This document shows, one piece after another, positions 35,638-45,222 of a stretch of 64,000 nucleotides of DNA. This DNA comes from Lyngbya sp. HA4199-MV5 (GTDB taxonomy: Bacteria > Cyanobacteriota > Cyanobacteriia > Leptolyngbyales > Leptolyngbyaceae): the NCBI GenBank assembly GCA_019359375.1, contig JAHHHL010000020.1, positions 61,499 through 125,498 of the forward strand. Reading direction: 5' to 3'. Under the pieces are notes generated by a model. The model had not been told where the DNA came from. It did not search any database and saw only the letters and a program-made list of their open reading frames with translations. Made by a program: the position numbers and the translations under genes. Within the stretch, counting starts at the first letter, position 1, and each line of letters opens with the position of its first letter.

Positions 35638-37998
35638 ATGACTCAAACGAAAGATTTTCTTAGCCATCTCAACCCGTCGCAACGACAGGCTGTTGAGCAT
35701 TATTGTGGTCCCTTATTGGTTGTTGCAGGGGCTGGCTCTGGTAAAACGCGTGCGCTGACGTATCGCATTGCCAACCTGGTGCTGACCCATCGCGTTGATC
35801 CGGAGAACATTCTGGCGGTGACGTTTACCAATAAAGCTGCCAGGGAGATGAAGGAGCGGATTGAAAAGCTCTTTGCCGATCGTGAGTCTTACAGCCAGTT
35901 TGGGAAGCCGTTAGAGTCCCTCGCGCCTTATGAGCAGACAAAGCTGAAGGCAAAGGTCTACAAAACCATCACGAAAGAGCTGTGGATTGGCACCTTTCAT
36001 GCCCTTTGTTCACGGATTCTGCGGTTTGACATTGAAAAATTTCAGGATGAGAAAGGTCGGCGTTGGAACCGCAACTTTTCCATTTTTGATGAGTCAGATG
36101 CACAAAGCCTAGTGAAGGACATTGTGACGAACCAGTTGAATCTGGATGATAAGAAGTTTGATCCCCGATCGGTGCGCTTTGCCATTAGCAACGCCAAAAA
36201 CCAGAGTTGGTCGCCGCAAGACCTGGAGCGCGAGCAGCAAAACTATCGCGGACGGGTGATTGCGAACGTTTACAGCATGTACCAGGATGCGCTGGTGGCG
36301 AATAATGCGCTGGATTTTGACGACCTGATTTTGATGCCTGTACGCCTGTTTCGCCAGAATGAGCAGGTGCGGGCTTATTGGCACAACCGCTTTCGCCACA
36401 TTCTCGTGGATGAGTACCAGGACACCAACCGGACGCAGTACGACCTGATTCGCCTGCTGGTGACGAATAGCGAAGAGACGCGATTGTTTGACCAATGGGA
36501 GTATCGATCGGTCTTTGTGGTGGGCGATGCGGATCAGTCGATTTACTCCTTCCGCGCCGCCGACTTTACCATTCTGATGGGCTTTCAGAAGGACTTTGGC
36601 GATCGTCTGCCGGATGACGACACCCGCACAATGGTCAAGCTAGAGGAAAACTATCGATCGACCGAAAATATTCTCGCGGTTGCCAATCAACTGATTGAAA
36701 ACAACACCGAGCGCATCGACAAAGTATTGAAACCCACGCGGGGCAGCGGTGAACCCATCTTCTGCTATCGCGCCGATGATGAAGTGGCTGAAGCAGAATT
36801 TGTGGTGCAGCAGATCCGCTCAATGGAGACCAAATATCCCGAACTGCATTGGGGCAAGTTTGCCATCCTCTATCGCACTAACGCCCAATCTCGTGCGCTG
36901 GAAGAAGTGCTGGTCAAGCAGGATGTGCCCTACAAAATTGTGGGTGGGCTACGGTTTTACGATCGCAAAGAAATCAAAGACGTGCTGGGCTACTTGCGGG
37001 CGATCGCCAACCCTGCCGATACGGTGAGCCTGCTACGGGTGATCAATACCCCTCGACGCGGGATCGGGAAAGCGACGATCGATTCCCTTGTCAGAGCCTC
37101 CCAGGAGTTAGGACAACCGCTGTGGGAAATTTTGGTGGACGAAACGTCAGTGAAAACGCTGGCAGGACGTTCCTCTAAGGGTGTGCTGAGCTTTGTGCAA
37201 ATGCTGCAAAAATGGCGATCGCAGCTCGACGCAATCCCTGCCAACGAAATCGTTCAGGGCATCATGGAAGATTCGGGCTACGTGCAGGATTTGAAAACCC
37301 AGGGCACCGATGAAGCCGAGGAGCGTCTGCAAAACGTGGGCGAACTCTACAACGCGGTGCTGCAATTTCAAGAGCAAAACACCGACGATCCCAGCCTGAG
37401 CGGATTCCTCGCCAGTGCGTCCTTAGCCTCGGATTTGGATAACCTGGAAGAAGATGCGACGCGAGTTTCGCTGATGACGCTCCATTCCTCCAAGGGATTG
37501 GAGTTTCCAGTAGTGTTCATGGTAGGTCTGGAGCAGGGACTCTTCCCCAGCTACCGCTCTCTCGACGATCCCGCCGCACTGGAAGAAGAGCGTCGTCTTT
37601 GCTACGTGGGCATTACTCGCGCCCAGGAGCGGCTGTTTATCTCCTATGCGCGAGAACGACGACTGTACGGCAATCGAGAACCTGCCAGCCCGTCCTTATT
37701 TCTCGCCGAGCTACCCCGCGAGATGCTGCAAACCAATGTGGCGACGGCGATTCCCACCCGCTGGACGAAAGGCACCACGGCTTCTGCCCGCAGCGTCACG
37801 ACCGAGACTGCCTCGCTGCCAGATACTCATGAAGATGACTGGACAGTGGGCGATCGCGTCGTTCACAAAGCGTTTGGGCAGGGTCAGGTGACGCACATTT
37901 TTGGAGCGGGGAATAAAATCTGTCTGGCGGTGAAATTTACGGGCATGGGGCAGAAAATTGTCGATCCCAAGCTTACGCCGCTGCAACGGCTGGAATGA
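35638..37998 (+). CDS. pcrA: UvrD/PcrA-type superfamily-1 DNA helicase
   Basis: The 786-residue 3'-5' helicase acts in nucleotide-excision repair and in removing RecA filaments or conflicts with transcription. Motifs: Q-motif LNPSQRQAVEHYCG, Walker A AGAGSGKT (31-38), motif Ia AVTFTNKAAREMKERI, motif II HILVDEYQDTN, motif III VVGDADQSIYSFR, motif IV ENYRSTENIL, motif V LMTLHSSKGLEFPVVFMVGL and motif VI YVGITRAQERL. The C-terminus ends in the Tudor-like domain (VVHKAFGQGQVTHIFG) that binds RNA polymerase in PcrA. I chose the ATG at 35638; the TTG at 35611 adds nine residues. Confidence 0.95.
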   Translation: MTQTKDFLSHLNPSQRQAVEHYCGPLLVVAGAGSGKTRALTYRIANLVLTHRVDPENILAVTFTNKAAREMKERIEKLFADRESYSQFGKPLESLAPYEQTKLKAKVYKTITKELWIGTFHALCSRILRFDIEKFQDEKGRRWNRNFSIFDESDAQSLVKDIVTNQLNLDDKKFDPRSVRFAISNAKNQSWSPQDLEREQQNYRGRVIANVYSMYQDALVANNALDFDDLILMPVRLFRQNEQVRAYWHNRFRHILVDEYQDTNRTQYDLIRLLVTNSEETRLFDQWEYRSVFVVGDADQSIYSFRAADFTILMGFQKDFGDRLPDDDTRTMVKLEENYRSTENILAVANQLIENNTERIDKVLKPTRGSGEPIFCYRADDEVAEAEFVVQQIRSMETKYPELHWGKFAILYRTNAQSRALEEVLVKQDVPYKIVGGLRFYDRKEIKDVLGYLRAIANPADTVSLLRVINTPRRGIGKATIDSLVRASQELGQPLWEILVDETSVKTLAGRSSKGVLSFVQMLQKWRSQLDAIPANEIVQGIMEDSGYVQDLKTQGTDEAEERLQNVGELYNAVLQFQEQNTDDPSLSGFLASASLASDLDNLEEDATRVSLMTLHSSKGLEFPVVFMVGLEQGLFPSYRSLDDPAALEEERRLCYVGITRAQERLFISYARERRLYGNREPASPSLFLAELPREMLQTNVATAIPTRWTKGTTASARSVTTETASLPDTHEDDWTVGDRVVHKAFGQGQVTHIFGAGNKICLAVKFTGMGQKIVDPKLTPLQRLE

Positions 37999-38047
37999 GT
38001 GCGATCGACTCACTGTAGAATCCATCATCCTTTACGGGTAAGCCGTT

Positions 38048-38677
38048 ATGGTCACGCTTCAGCTTCGGCAACTGCTTGTTGATCCAGGTCAGAGAATCAA
38101 ACTCCAAGAGATTAGCTGGAGCGAATTTGAAGCGATTCTGGATGAACTGGGGGATAAACGGGCTTGTCGCATTGCCTACAGCGATGGAGTGTTAGAGATT
38201 CGGATGCCTTTACCAGAACATGAGGTCGATAAAGAGTTAATCGGCGATATGGTAAAAATCCTGCTGGAAGAACTGGATCTTGATAATGAATGTTTTGGTT
38301 CAACGACCTTTAAGCGGCAGGATCTAACCAAGGGAATCGAGCCTGACCAATGCTTCTACATCGAGAATCATGCGGTGATGATTGGAAAGCGACGCATTGA
38401 TTTGACCGTTGATCCGCCTCCCGATTTGGCGATCGAAGTGGATGTCACCTCCAAAACGGGACTGGATGCCTATCAAGCGCTCGGTGTACCGGAACTGTGG
38501 CGGTTTGAAGACGGGCGATTACGCATGAGTGTTTTGCAGAATGGGCAGTATCACGATGTGAATACCAGTCCTCATTTCCCCCAGTTTCCCCTTCTGGATG
38601 GCATTGCTCAGTTTCTAGAACGCAGTCAAGCAGACGGACGGAGCCGAACTCTAAAAGCGTTTCGTCGCTGGGTGTGA
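38048..38677 (+). CDS. Uma2-family (DUF820) PD-(D/E)xK nuclease-fold protein
   Basis: The 209-residue protein belongs to the Uma2/DUF820 family, which is very abundant in cyanobacteria and has a restriction-endonuclease-like fold. Candidate active-site residues are Asp100 (GIEPDQCFYI), Asp126 and Glu130 (PPDLAIEVDV). The start WSEFEAILDELGDKRACRIA and SDGVLEIRMPLPEHE are typical. Activity and biological role of these proteins are poorly defined; they are often found near mobile DNA. It is followed by an IS1380-family element 190 bp downstream. Confidence 0.88.
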   Translation: MVTLQLRQLLVDPGQRIKLQEISWSEFEAILDELGDKRACRIAYSDGVLEIRMPLPEHEVDKELIGDMVKILLEELDLDNECFGSTTFKRQDLTKGIEPDQCFYIENHAVMIGKRRIDLTVDPPPDLAIEVDVTSKTGLDAYQALGVPELWRFEDGRLRMSVLQNGQYHDVNTSPHFPQFPLLDGIAQFLERSQADGRSRTLKAFRRWV

Positions 38678-38903
38678 GAACGTCAGAATGAACTGGGCGA
38701 TCGCAGAGTGGAACCTTGTTGACGTACAGCAGCATTCAGGAGGCAGGAGGCAGAAGGTAACTTATGTAGCTAGATAGTGGACGCAAAGCGACTGTAAAGG
38801 CTATAGCTGTCGCAGGTAGCGGGTAGGTCGGTCACTCGAAATCTCCTTAGCTGTGTGCCCTAACCTGGATTATTCACGAAGGGGCAAAATCAGGATGAGA
38901 AAA

Positions 38904-38945
38904 AGAGCTTGAAACCGAATAGAATCAAGCTCTCTAACATTTTTT
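38904..38945 (+). terminator. Terminator-like hairpin inside the IS left end
   Basis: AGAGCTTGA (38904-38912) and TCAAGCTCT (38925-38933) form a 9-bp stem, followed after six bases by TTTTTT (38940-38945). It lies between the left inverted repeat and the transposase start, in the right orientation to stop read-through transcription from outside. Confidence 0.65.
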
Positions 38946-38962
38946 CGTAGCTCTATTTTGCC

Positions 38963-40312
38963 ATGACAGAGTGTAATTCAGACTTGCCCTACGCTTTTTA
39001 TTCACATCGGTCTCTAGTGGTTCGCTTTTCGGATCTGGAATTGAGTTCGGATGCAGGGATCTTACGGGCTCGACAAGCCGAAGAGCAGATGCAGGTTTGC
39101 CAGGGCATCGCCGAGTGGATCAAGGAGTGGCGCGACCCGCATAAAACTACTCGTAGTCTGCCTCAGTTAGTGAGTCAACGGGTGTATCAAATCGTCGGGG
39201 GCTACGAAGATGCCAATGACAGCAATGAGCTGCGGCATGACCCAATTTACAAACTTGCCTGTGACCGTTTGCCGTTTGCCAATCAAGACCATCTAGCTAG
39301 TCAACCGACGATAACTCGACTAGAAAACCATGTGGGCACGCAAGAAGTCTCGCAGATGCGAAGCCGGATGGTTGATGGGTTTATCGCGCAACACCCACAG
39401 ACACCCGACGAAATCGTGTTGGATATTGATGGCTGGGATGACCCGACCCACGGGCAACAGCAGTTGAGTTGTTTTCACGGCTACTATGAGCAGCCCATGT
39501 ACTTCCCGGTGTTAATCAATGAAGCCAAGAGCGGCTATCCGTTGGTGTTGCAACTGCGAGCGGGCAATAGTCATCCGGGCAAAGGGGTGGCAGGCATTTT
39601 GCGCTGGTTGTTCTGGCGCTTGAAACGAGCCTTTCCCGGTGTTCGGCTCATCCTCAGAGCCGATGCGGGCTTTGCCTTGCCCGAAATCTTGCAGGTGTGT
39701 GAGCGTGCTGGAGTCGGCTATGCCATTGGCTTTGCTCGTAAGCCGGTGACCGCGAGCAAGATAGCTGACCGGCTCGAACGGGCACGCTTGCAATTCTGCC
39801 AAACTGGAGCCAAAGCTCGCTTGTTTGATGATGTCTACTATGCCGCTGCCAGTTGGCAAGCGCCGCGACGGTTGGTGATGAAGGCGGAATGGTTGCCCAA
39901 AGGAGCGAACCCACGCTTTGTCTTAACCAATCTGGAGGGGGAAGCCCAAAGCCTGGATGACGACTTTTATGTGCAACGAGGTGCCGATAGTGAGCATCGC
40001 ATCAAAGAATTCAAGCTGGGCATCCAAGCCGACCGCCTCAGTGGTCACACGTTCATTGCCAACCAATTTCGCTTACTGCTCTCACAAGCCGCTTACATTC
40101 TCTTGCTGGCAATTCGCCACGCCGCTAAAGGAACCCAATTTGCTACTGCTCAAGTCCCACGCTTACAAGCCCTGTTGATCAAAGGCGCCGCCAGAGTTAG
40201 AGTCTCGGCACGGCGCGTCTTGGTCGAGTTAGCCGCTTATTGTCCATTTGCTCAAGAATTGCGTCAAATTACCCAGCGATTAGTGTCAGCGAAGGGGCTG
40301 TCTTGGGGCTAA
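38963..40312 (+). CDS. IS1380-family transposase
   Basis: This 449-residue DDE transposase has catalytic candidates in EIVLDIDGWDDPTHG (Asp154/Asp156), in LILRADAGFALPEI (Asp234) and a Glu in GADSEHRIKEFKLG. The region FHGYYEQPMYFPVLIN and the C-terminal ANQFRLLLSQAAYILLLAIR are typical of IS1380. Length is full for the family and no frameshift or stop interrupts it. It is the only gene of the element. Confidence 0.94.
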   Translation: MTECNSDLPYAFYSHRSLVVRFSDLELSSDAGILRARQAEEQMQVCQGIAEWIKEWRDPHKTTRSLPQLVSQRVYQIVGGYEDANDSNELRHDPIYKLACDRLPFANQDHLASQPTITRLENHVGTQEVSQMRSRMVDGFIAQHPQTPDEIVLDIDGWDDPTHGQQQLSCFHGYYEQPMYFPVLINEAKSGYPLVLQLRAGNSHPGKGVAGILRWLFWRLKRAFPGVRLILRADAGFALPEILQVCERAGVGYAIGFARKPVTASKIADRLERARLQFCQTGAKARLFDDVYYAAASWQAPRRLVMKAEWLPKGANPRFVLTNLEGEAQSLDDDFYVQRGADSEHRIKEFKLGIQADRLSGHTFIANQFRLLLSQAAYILLLAIRHAAKGTQFATAQVPRLQALLIKGAARVRVSARRVLVELAAYCPFAQELRQITQRLVSAKGLSWG

Positions 40313-40589
40313 TTTGAGTCTTACTGTAGGAGTAGTGTGTCCATTGACCTCAATTCCCGACTCTTCTCGCCCTTTGCGATCGTTCTTTTTCATTTTTTCG
40401 CTACCTAGCTCACGGTTGAGTTCAAGCTGAATTCCTATTTGTCCACATTGGTTTCCCTTTTCCAGCTTGCGCCACCCCTCATGAATAATCCAGGCTAATC
40501 GCTGAGAATGCTTACCGCTCTTTGCCCTTCTGCCCTCTGCCCTCTGCCTTCTGCCCTACACCAGAACCACACACTTCTAGAAACCCTAA

Positions 40590-43500
40590 TTAGCTTTCAG
40601 CAATGAGCCGCAGCAATTCATCGGTGGAGACTTTGCCGCTCATTTCGGTGCCTTCCAGCAAACTATCGGCGAGGTCACGTTTGTGCTGGTGCAGATCGAC
40701 AATTTTTTCTTCGATCGTGCCTTTTGCCACCAGGCGATAAATGGTGACGGGGCGCTGTTGCCCGATACGATGGGCGCGATCGCTTGCCTGATCTTCCACA
40801 GCAGGGTTCCACCAGGGATCCATGTGAATCACGTAATCGGCAGCGGTGAGGTTGAGTCCTGTGCCGCCTGCTTTGAGGCTGATGAGGAAGACATCGCCTT
40901 CGCCCGCCTGGAACGCATTAACCCGCTTTTTGCGTTCTGCCATTGGGGTACTGCCATCCAAATACTGGTAGGAGATTTTTTGAGTATCCAGGTAGTCTCG
41001 AATAATGTGCAGATGATCCACAAATTGACTGAAGACGAGCGCTTTGTGTTTGTTTTCCAATAGTTCCGTCAGCACTTCGCCAAAGAGTTGTAGTTTCGCA
41101 CTGGGTAAGGCGAGTTCTGGTTTCACCAAGCGAGGATTGCAGCAGGCTCGGCGCAAGCGCATGATTTCTGCCAGCACTTGCAGATGTTTTGCGCCTGCGG
41201 TAGCATCGCTGTCAGAAAGTTTAGCGATCGCGTCGCGGCGGAGGGCTTCGTAAAAGGCGAGTTCTTCGCGGCTGAGTTCCACTTGCAGCAGAATTTCGGT
41301 GCGTGAGGGCAATTCCTCCAGCACTTGATTTTTGGTACGCCGCAGAATGAAGGGCTGGATCAATTTTTTCAACTGATGCCGTGCCTGTCGATCGCCATAC
41401 CGCTCGATCGGGGTGGCAAAGCGCTGATTAAAGCTTTCCAGCGATCCCAGTAAGCCGGGATTAATGAAACGAAAGAGGTTCCACAGTTCGCCCAAATGGT
41501 TTTCAATTGGGGTGCCTGTCGTCAGCAGCTTGAATCCGCCCTGTAAATTCATCGCGGCTTGCGATCGCTTGGTGGCAAAGTTTTTGATGGATTGCGCTTC
41601 ATCCAGGACGATCGTTTGCCATTGCACCTTGGCGAGTTTTTCGGCGACCTCTTCTTGCTGCAATAGTCCGTAACTGCACACCAATAGATCGAAGGGTTGC
41701 AGTTGATCCAGGACTTTCTGGCGATCGCCCGCTCCAAACTGGATCGCGTTGAGCGTGGGCGCAAACCGCTGAGCTTCCGCCATCCAGTTCATACAGACCG
41801 AGGTGGGAGCCACGATGAGGGTAGGACCTTCGGGCGCGCGGGTGAGAATGACGGCTAAGCCCTGAATCGTCTTGCCCAAGCCCATATCGTCGGCGAGACA
41901 GGCTCCCACGCCCCAATGCGCCAACCGCGCCAGCCAGCGGAAGCCATCGATCTGGTAATCGCGCAGGTCGGCTTGCAGGGTGGATGGTAACTGGGGATCA
42001 AAGTTTTGAATCTCCTTGAGCCGCTGGATGTGCGCTTTCCAGTGTTTGTCGGCTTTGAGATCCCCAACTTCTTCCATCCAGTCTTCGACCGCCAGAGCCG
42101 CCAGGGGATGCAGCCGCACGCCTTTGCCCGATCGCTCCGAAAAGGCACGCAGTTCATCCAGGCGTTTGCGAAATTCTTGCGTCAGCGCGAGAAATTGCCC
42201 GTCTGCCAGCGGAATAAAGCGCCCGGGGGTTTGCTCTAGCAGTTGCATGAGTTGCTGCATATCCAGCACCAGATCATCGCTGACCTTCAGTTCGCCCTCG
42301 GTGGCAAACCAATCGTTTTGTCGCTTGATGTTGAGCCGGAAATCCCTCAGCGTTGCCTGATGGCTGACGCGGAATTTTTCGCCTTCGGGATGTTCGATGA
42401 CGATGCGATCGCCCAACGCATGTAGTTCCAGCAGCAGTTCCAGGCAGGCTTCCGGATCATCAATCAGCCATTCGTTATCTTGCTTGTCGTGTTGTGAAAA
42501 GGTGGGGCAATCGGCGATCGCGGCATTTGCCAGCTTCTTCTCTTCCCGCAGGTTGCGAGTCGTTTGTAAGCGCTTGCCGTCTACTTCGGCGATGACCGTT
42601 TCGCCACCTGTACCCGGACGATAATAGGGACCCGCATTGGCAAAAGGACGCGCCAGCACCGCGACTTTTAAGCCCGTGCTGGCAGGCAAGAGGTGCACAT
42701 GGGGCTTGGGATCAGACGGGACTTCCTCGGTTGCCACACCGCCACCAATATCCGAATGGACGGTGACAATGCTGGAGACAGCATTAATGGCAGCCAGAAC
42801 GCGCTCTTTTGCTGCTGCCGGGACATCCAGCCGATTTTGCAGACCCAGCACTTCGGCAATGCGACGGTGCTCTGGGGTGATGTCGATGACCTTAAGCCGG
42901 GTGGGGCTTTCCTTGACCGTTAGCACTTCTTTGGTGTCTTTAATCTCTGGCGACAGTTGCAGCGTGAGTTGATCGTCTTTGCCTTTTTTCACCAGCAGTT
43001 CGGGTTCGCCTTTCACGACCTCAATTCGAGTGGTGGGCGCATCTTCCCAAAAAACGTGGGGATGCCCAACGAGGAGCGCGATCGCCTTGTCGGTAAAGGT
43101 GTAATCCGTTTTGTTGCCCCAGCCATAGTTATAGGTTTTGATCTGGGCACAAATGCGCTGATCTTGAGGAGTCAGGTAGCTGAACTCGTCCGGATTGCTT
43201 TTGAGGCGCTTGAGGGCGATCGGGCGACCTTTACTCCATTCTCCTTTGGCGTTGAGGGTTTGCTCACGCGGCATCAGCACACAGCCCGTTTTGGGATAGA
43301 ACGTCACGAACCAGGCAAGGCGTTGAGTGGTTTCCCCTTTTGCCGTCACCTGAGGCTGGTCTTTTTGCAATTGGGACAACGCTTTCAGGCTGAGTTCCCA
43401 CGCTTCCTGGGGTTCGATCAGGTCTACGAGCGATCGCAGTTTACTGTCGGGCAATAACGCGGCTGACTGCTTGACGTAGGGACTACGCGGTTTAAGTTTG

Positions 43501-44804
43501 GCAAGCAAATCTCCAGCCGTCTTGGCAAGCCACAGATAGCCAGAAGACTCTGCGGCTTCGTAAAACGGCTCCAGCAGCCTTGAGAGGTGCTTTTTCGCCT
43601 GATCCACATCCACCCAGTAGAGGCACAGACAGGCGATCAGCGTTTCCAGGCTGTTGCCAACGGTGTAGGGCGCGATCGGCATGTTGCTCACCCAGCTTTT
43701 TTGGGCAAGGTCGCCCTGCTGCACTTTGATGAGACGCTCTAAAACAGCGTAGGTCTGACTCAACCAGGTTTTCGACTGGCTTGCAATGCTGGCATATTCC
43801 GCCGCTTCCGTGAGGCGATCGGCAGACCCATCTCGAAGCAATGCCAGAATAAAAAACAAGCCGCTCAACGCCTGGAAATAGATTTTTCGCTTCCCAGTGC
43901 CTTTCTTCAACGCTTGCAGCGCGATCGTGTACTGAGCGATCGCGGTGGCATCATCCCCCTGCAAAAAATTGAGATGCCCCCACAACGCCGCCGCCTGGTT
44001 GCGATACGGCTCAGGAATTTGCTCAAGCAACGCCTGTGCTTCGGGCAAGCGTCCACGCAGCAGCAGATGTTCGCTCAGAATCACAAATTGCAGAATGGAG
44101 CTTCGTCTCCCTGCCTTGGCAACATCCTCCTCCAGCAGTGACAAAGCGGCATCGGCGGGCGTGAGAGTCAGCATTGAGCCATTGAGGATGCTGATGAGGG
44201 CATTGTCATAAAGGTCGGGTGGCAGGGTGCGAAACCACTCTGGATCGAAGGGATTGTTGCAGATGCGCTCATAGATATCGTCGATCGAAAGCTTGTCTTT
44301 CTGATAGGTGTATTTGTAGTAATCGTCTAATTGCTTGTTGATGAAATTGATGTCTTTGCGATAAACGCCCACTCGAATTTCCCGAATGAGTTGGCGATCG
44401 GTGCCAAAGGAAATGGGACCATCTTTCCATCGTCGGGGCACCGGGAACCCTTTCTGCACTGCTTGTACCAGCCGCTCAAACCGATTCGCTTTGACCGCAT
44501 CACGAGTCGCCACTTCGGCTAACAGCGGATTGCATTGCGGTCCGGTATTCCCTTGCTGCACCAAAACATGAAGCTCAATCAAGCGATCAATGTACGGTTT
44601 GATCGAGGGTGCAGAGAAATGTTTTCCGCTTTTTTCCGGTTCGCCAAGGTAATTCCAACAGTTGACCAGTAAGTTTCTGCTGATCGGCTCGTAAATCACC
44701 GAAAACAACTGCACCATCACTTGCTCTAGCGGTGGCAGCGATCGATAGACCTTGACAAGCTGACTGCGAACCTGTTCGGGTTCAAGCGGTGAGGGGGACA
44801 TCAT
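40590..44804 (-). CDS. Large SNF2-family helicase with helical N-terminal extension
   Basis: A 1404-residue protein. The C-terminal ~450 residues are a complete SWI2/SNF2 ATPase: YQIDGFRWLARLAHWGVGAC, Walker A DDMGLGKT (~975), DEAQ box (VLDEAQSIKN, ~1067), TTGTPIENHLGELWNLFRF, helicase C with GTGLNLTAADYVIHMDPWWN and RAHRIGQQRPVTIYRLVAKG. Such enzymes translocate on dsDNA and remodel protein-DNA complexes. The N-terminal ~500 residues contain a winged-helix-like start and helical TPR-like repeats (RGRLPEAQALLEQIPEPYRN; QGDDATAIAQYTIALQALKK). A middle region of ~400 residues, partly beta, precedes the motor. I know no function for the extensions. A second ATG lies one codon after the first. 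No nuclease or methylase partner gene is adjacent. Confidence 0.9.
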   Translation of the reverse strand: MMSPSPLEPEQVRSQLVKVYRSLPPLEQVMVQLFSVIYEPISRNLLVNCWNYLGEPEKSGKHFSAPSIKPYIDRLIELHVLVQQGNTGPQCNPLLAEVATRDAVKANRFERLVQAVQKGFPVPRRWKDGPISFGTDRQLIREIRVGVYRKDINFINKQLDDYYKYTYQKDKLSIDDIYERICNNPFDPEWFRTLPPDLYDNALISILNGSMLTLTPADAALSLLEEDVAKAGRRSSILQFVILSEHLLLRGRLPEAQALLEQIPEPYRNQAAALWGHLNFLQGDDATAIAQYTIALQALKKGTGKRKIYFQALSGLFFILALLRDGSADRLTEAAEYASIASQSKTWLSQTYAVLERLIKVQQGDLAQKSWVSNMPIAPYTVGNSLETLIACLCLYWVDVDQAKKHLSRLLEPFYEAAESSGYLWLAKTAGDLLAKLKPRSPYVKQSAALLPDSKLRSLVDLIEPQEAWELSLKALSQLQKDQPQVTAKGETTQRLAWFVTFYPKTGCVLMPREQTLNAKGEWSKGRPIALKRLKSNPDEFSYLTPQDQRICAQIKTYNYGWGNKTDYTFTDKAIALLVGHPHVFWEDAPTTRIEVVKGEPELLVKKGKDDQLTLQLSPEIKDTKEVLTVKESPTRLKVIDITPEHRRIAEVLGLQNRLDVPAAAKERVLAAINAVSSIVTVHSDIGGGVATEEVPSDPKPHVHLLPASTGLKVAVLARPFANAGPYYRPGTGGETVIAEVDGKRLQTTRNLREEKKLANAAIADCPTFSQHDKQDNEWLIDDPEACLELLLELHALGDRIVIEHPEGEKFRVSHQATLRDFRLNIKRQNDWFATEGELKVSDDLVLDMQQLMQLLEQTPGRFIPLADGQFLALTQEFRKRLDELRAFSERSGKGVRLHPLAALAVEDWMEEVGDLKADKHWKAHIQRLKEIQNFDPQLPSTLQADLRDYQIDGFRWLARLAHWGVGACLADDMGLGKTIQGLAVILTRAPEGPTLIVAPTSVCMNWMAEAQRFAPTLNAIQFGAGDRQKVLDQLQPFDLLVCSYGLLQQEEVAEKLAKVQWQTIVLDEAQSIKNFATKRSQAAMNLQGGFKLLTTGTPIENHLGELWNLFRFINPGLLGSLESFNQRFATPIERYGDRQARHQLKKLIQPFILRRTKNQVLEELPSRTEILLQVELSREELAFYEALRRDAIAKLSDSDATAGAKHLQVLAEIMRLRRACCNPRLVKPELALPSAKLQLFGEVLTELLENKHKALVFSQFVDHLHIIRDYLDTQKISYQYLDGSTPMAERKKRVNAFQAGEGDVFLISLKAGGTGLNLTAADYVIHMDPWWNPAVEDQASDRAHRIGQQRPVTIYRLVAKGTIEEKIVDLHQHKRDLADSLLEGTEMSGKVSTDELLRLIAES

Positions 44805-45222
44805 GCACCTGACGGGCGATCGCGGTTACGAAAATTGAGGTGAAAACCTGATTGACTGACAAAACTCTCAAAACCCCAATTTTTGCGTAGGTTGGGTTAG
44901 CGCTAGCGTAACCCAACAAGATCAAGGCTGGTGTTGGGTTTCACGTTGTTCAACCCAACCTACAAAAAAGATTTGTCAGTCAACCAGGGTAAAAACATAG
45001 TTTAACGAAAGCAAAGCAATCGAAACTGTCCAGACAGCAAGCATCTGAGTAACAACCAGCCTCCTATTATGGCGTTAATCTTGGTTGCCTCGCTCACTGG
45101 TTTCGAGCAGGGATACTAATAAGGTGAGGCGATAGCATTGAGCCATCACCCCAAAGCAGTGAACCTGGCGTTTGATCGGGCGTTTAAAAATGAAGTGAAA
45201 AGGCAACCATGCTGCCAGCCAC
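44805..45222. other. Spacer with MITE
   Basis: The 418-bp region between the helicase and hydrolase genes contains the MITE at 44846-44990. The remainder (about 44991-45222) shows no gene; short frames are shadows of the hydrolase gene. Confidence 0.55.
44846..44990. repeat. MITE-like element with TGACTGACAAA ends
   Basis: The left end ACCTGATTGACTGACAAA (44846-44863) and the right end TTTGTCAGTCAACCAGGGT (44972-44990) are inverted repeats with one indel and one mismatch. A second internal pair, GTAGGTTGGGTT ... AACCCAACCTAC, nests inside, along with GGTTAGCGCTAGCGTAACC. The right end recurs at 16846-16869. There is no ORF. Confidence 0.8.

Larger units (their letters stand above)
38864..40494. 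mobile_element. Intact IS1380-family insertion sequence
   Basis: The element is 1631 bp. Its left end CCTGGATTATTCACGA (from 38864) and right end TCATGAATAATCCAGG (to 40494) are inverted repeats with one mismatch over 16 bp; similarity continues for a few more bases. The four bases CTAA flank both ends (38860-38863 and 40495-40498), a target duplication. One full-length transposase gene fills the interior, with a terminator-like hairpin between the left end and the gene. All parts look intact, so the copy is probably recent and may be active. Removing it restores an intergenic sequence. Confidence 0.93.

Noticed and set aside
35638..44804. Defence island made of UvrD, Uma2, IS1380 and the SNF2 protein
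   Set aside because: UvrD/PcrA is a housekeeping helicase, and no methylase, nuclease, PLD or other typical partner accompanies the SNF2 gene. Kept only as a low-weight remark.
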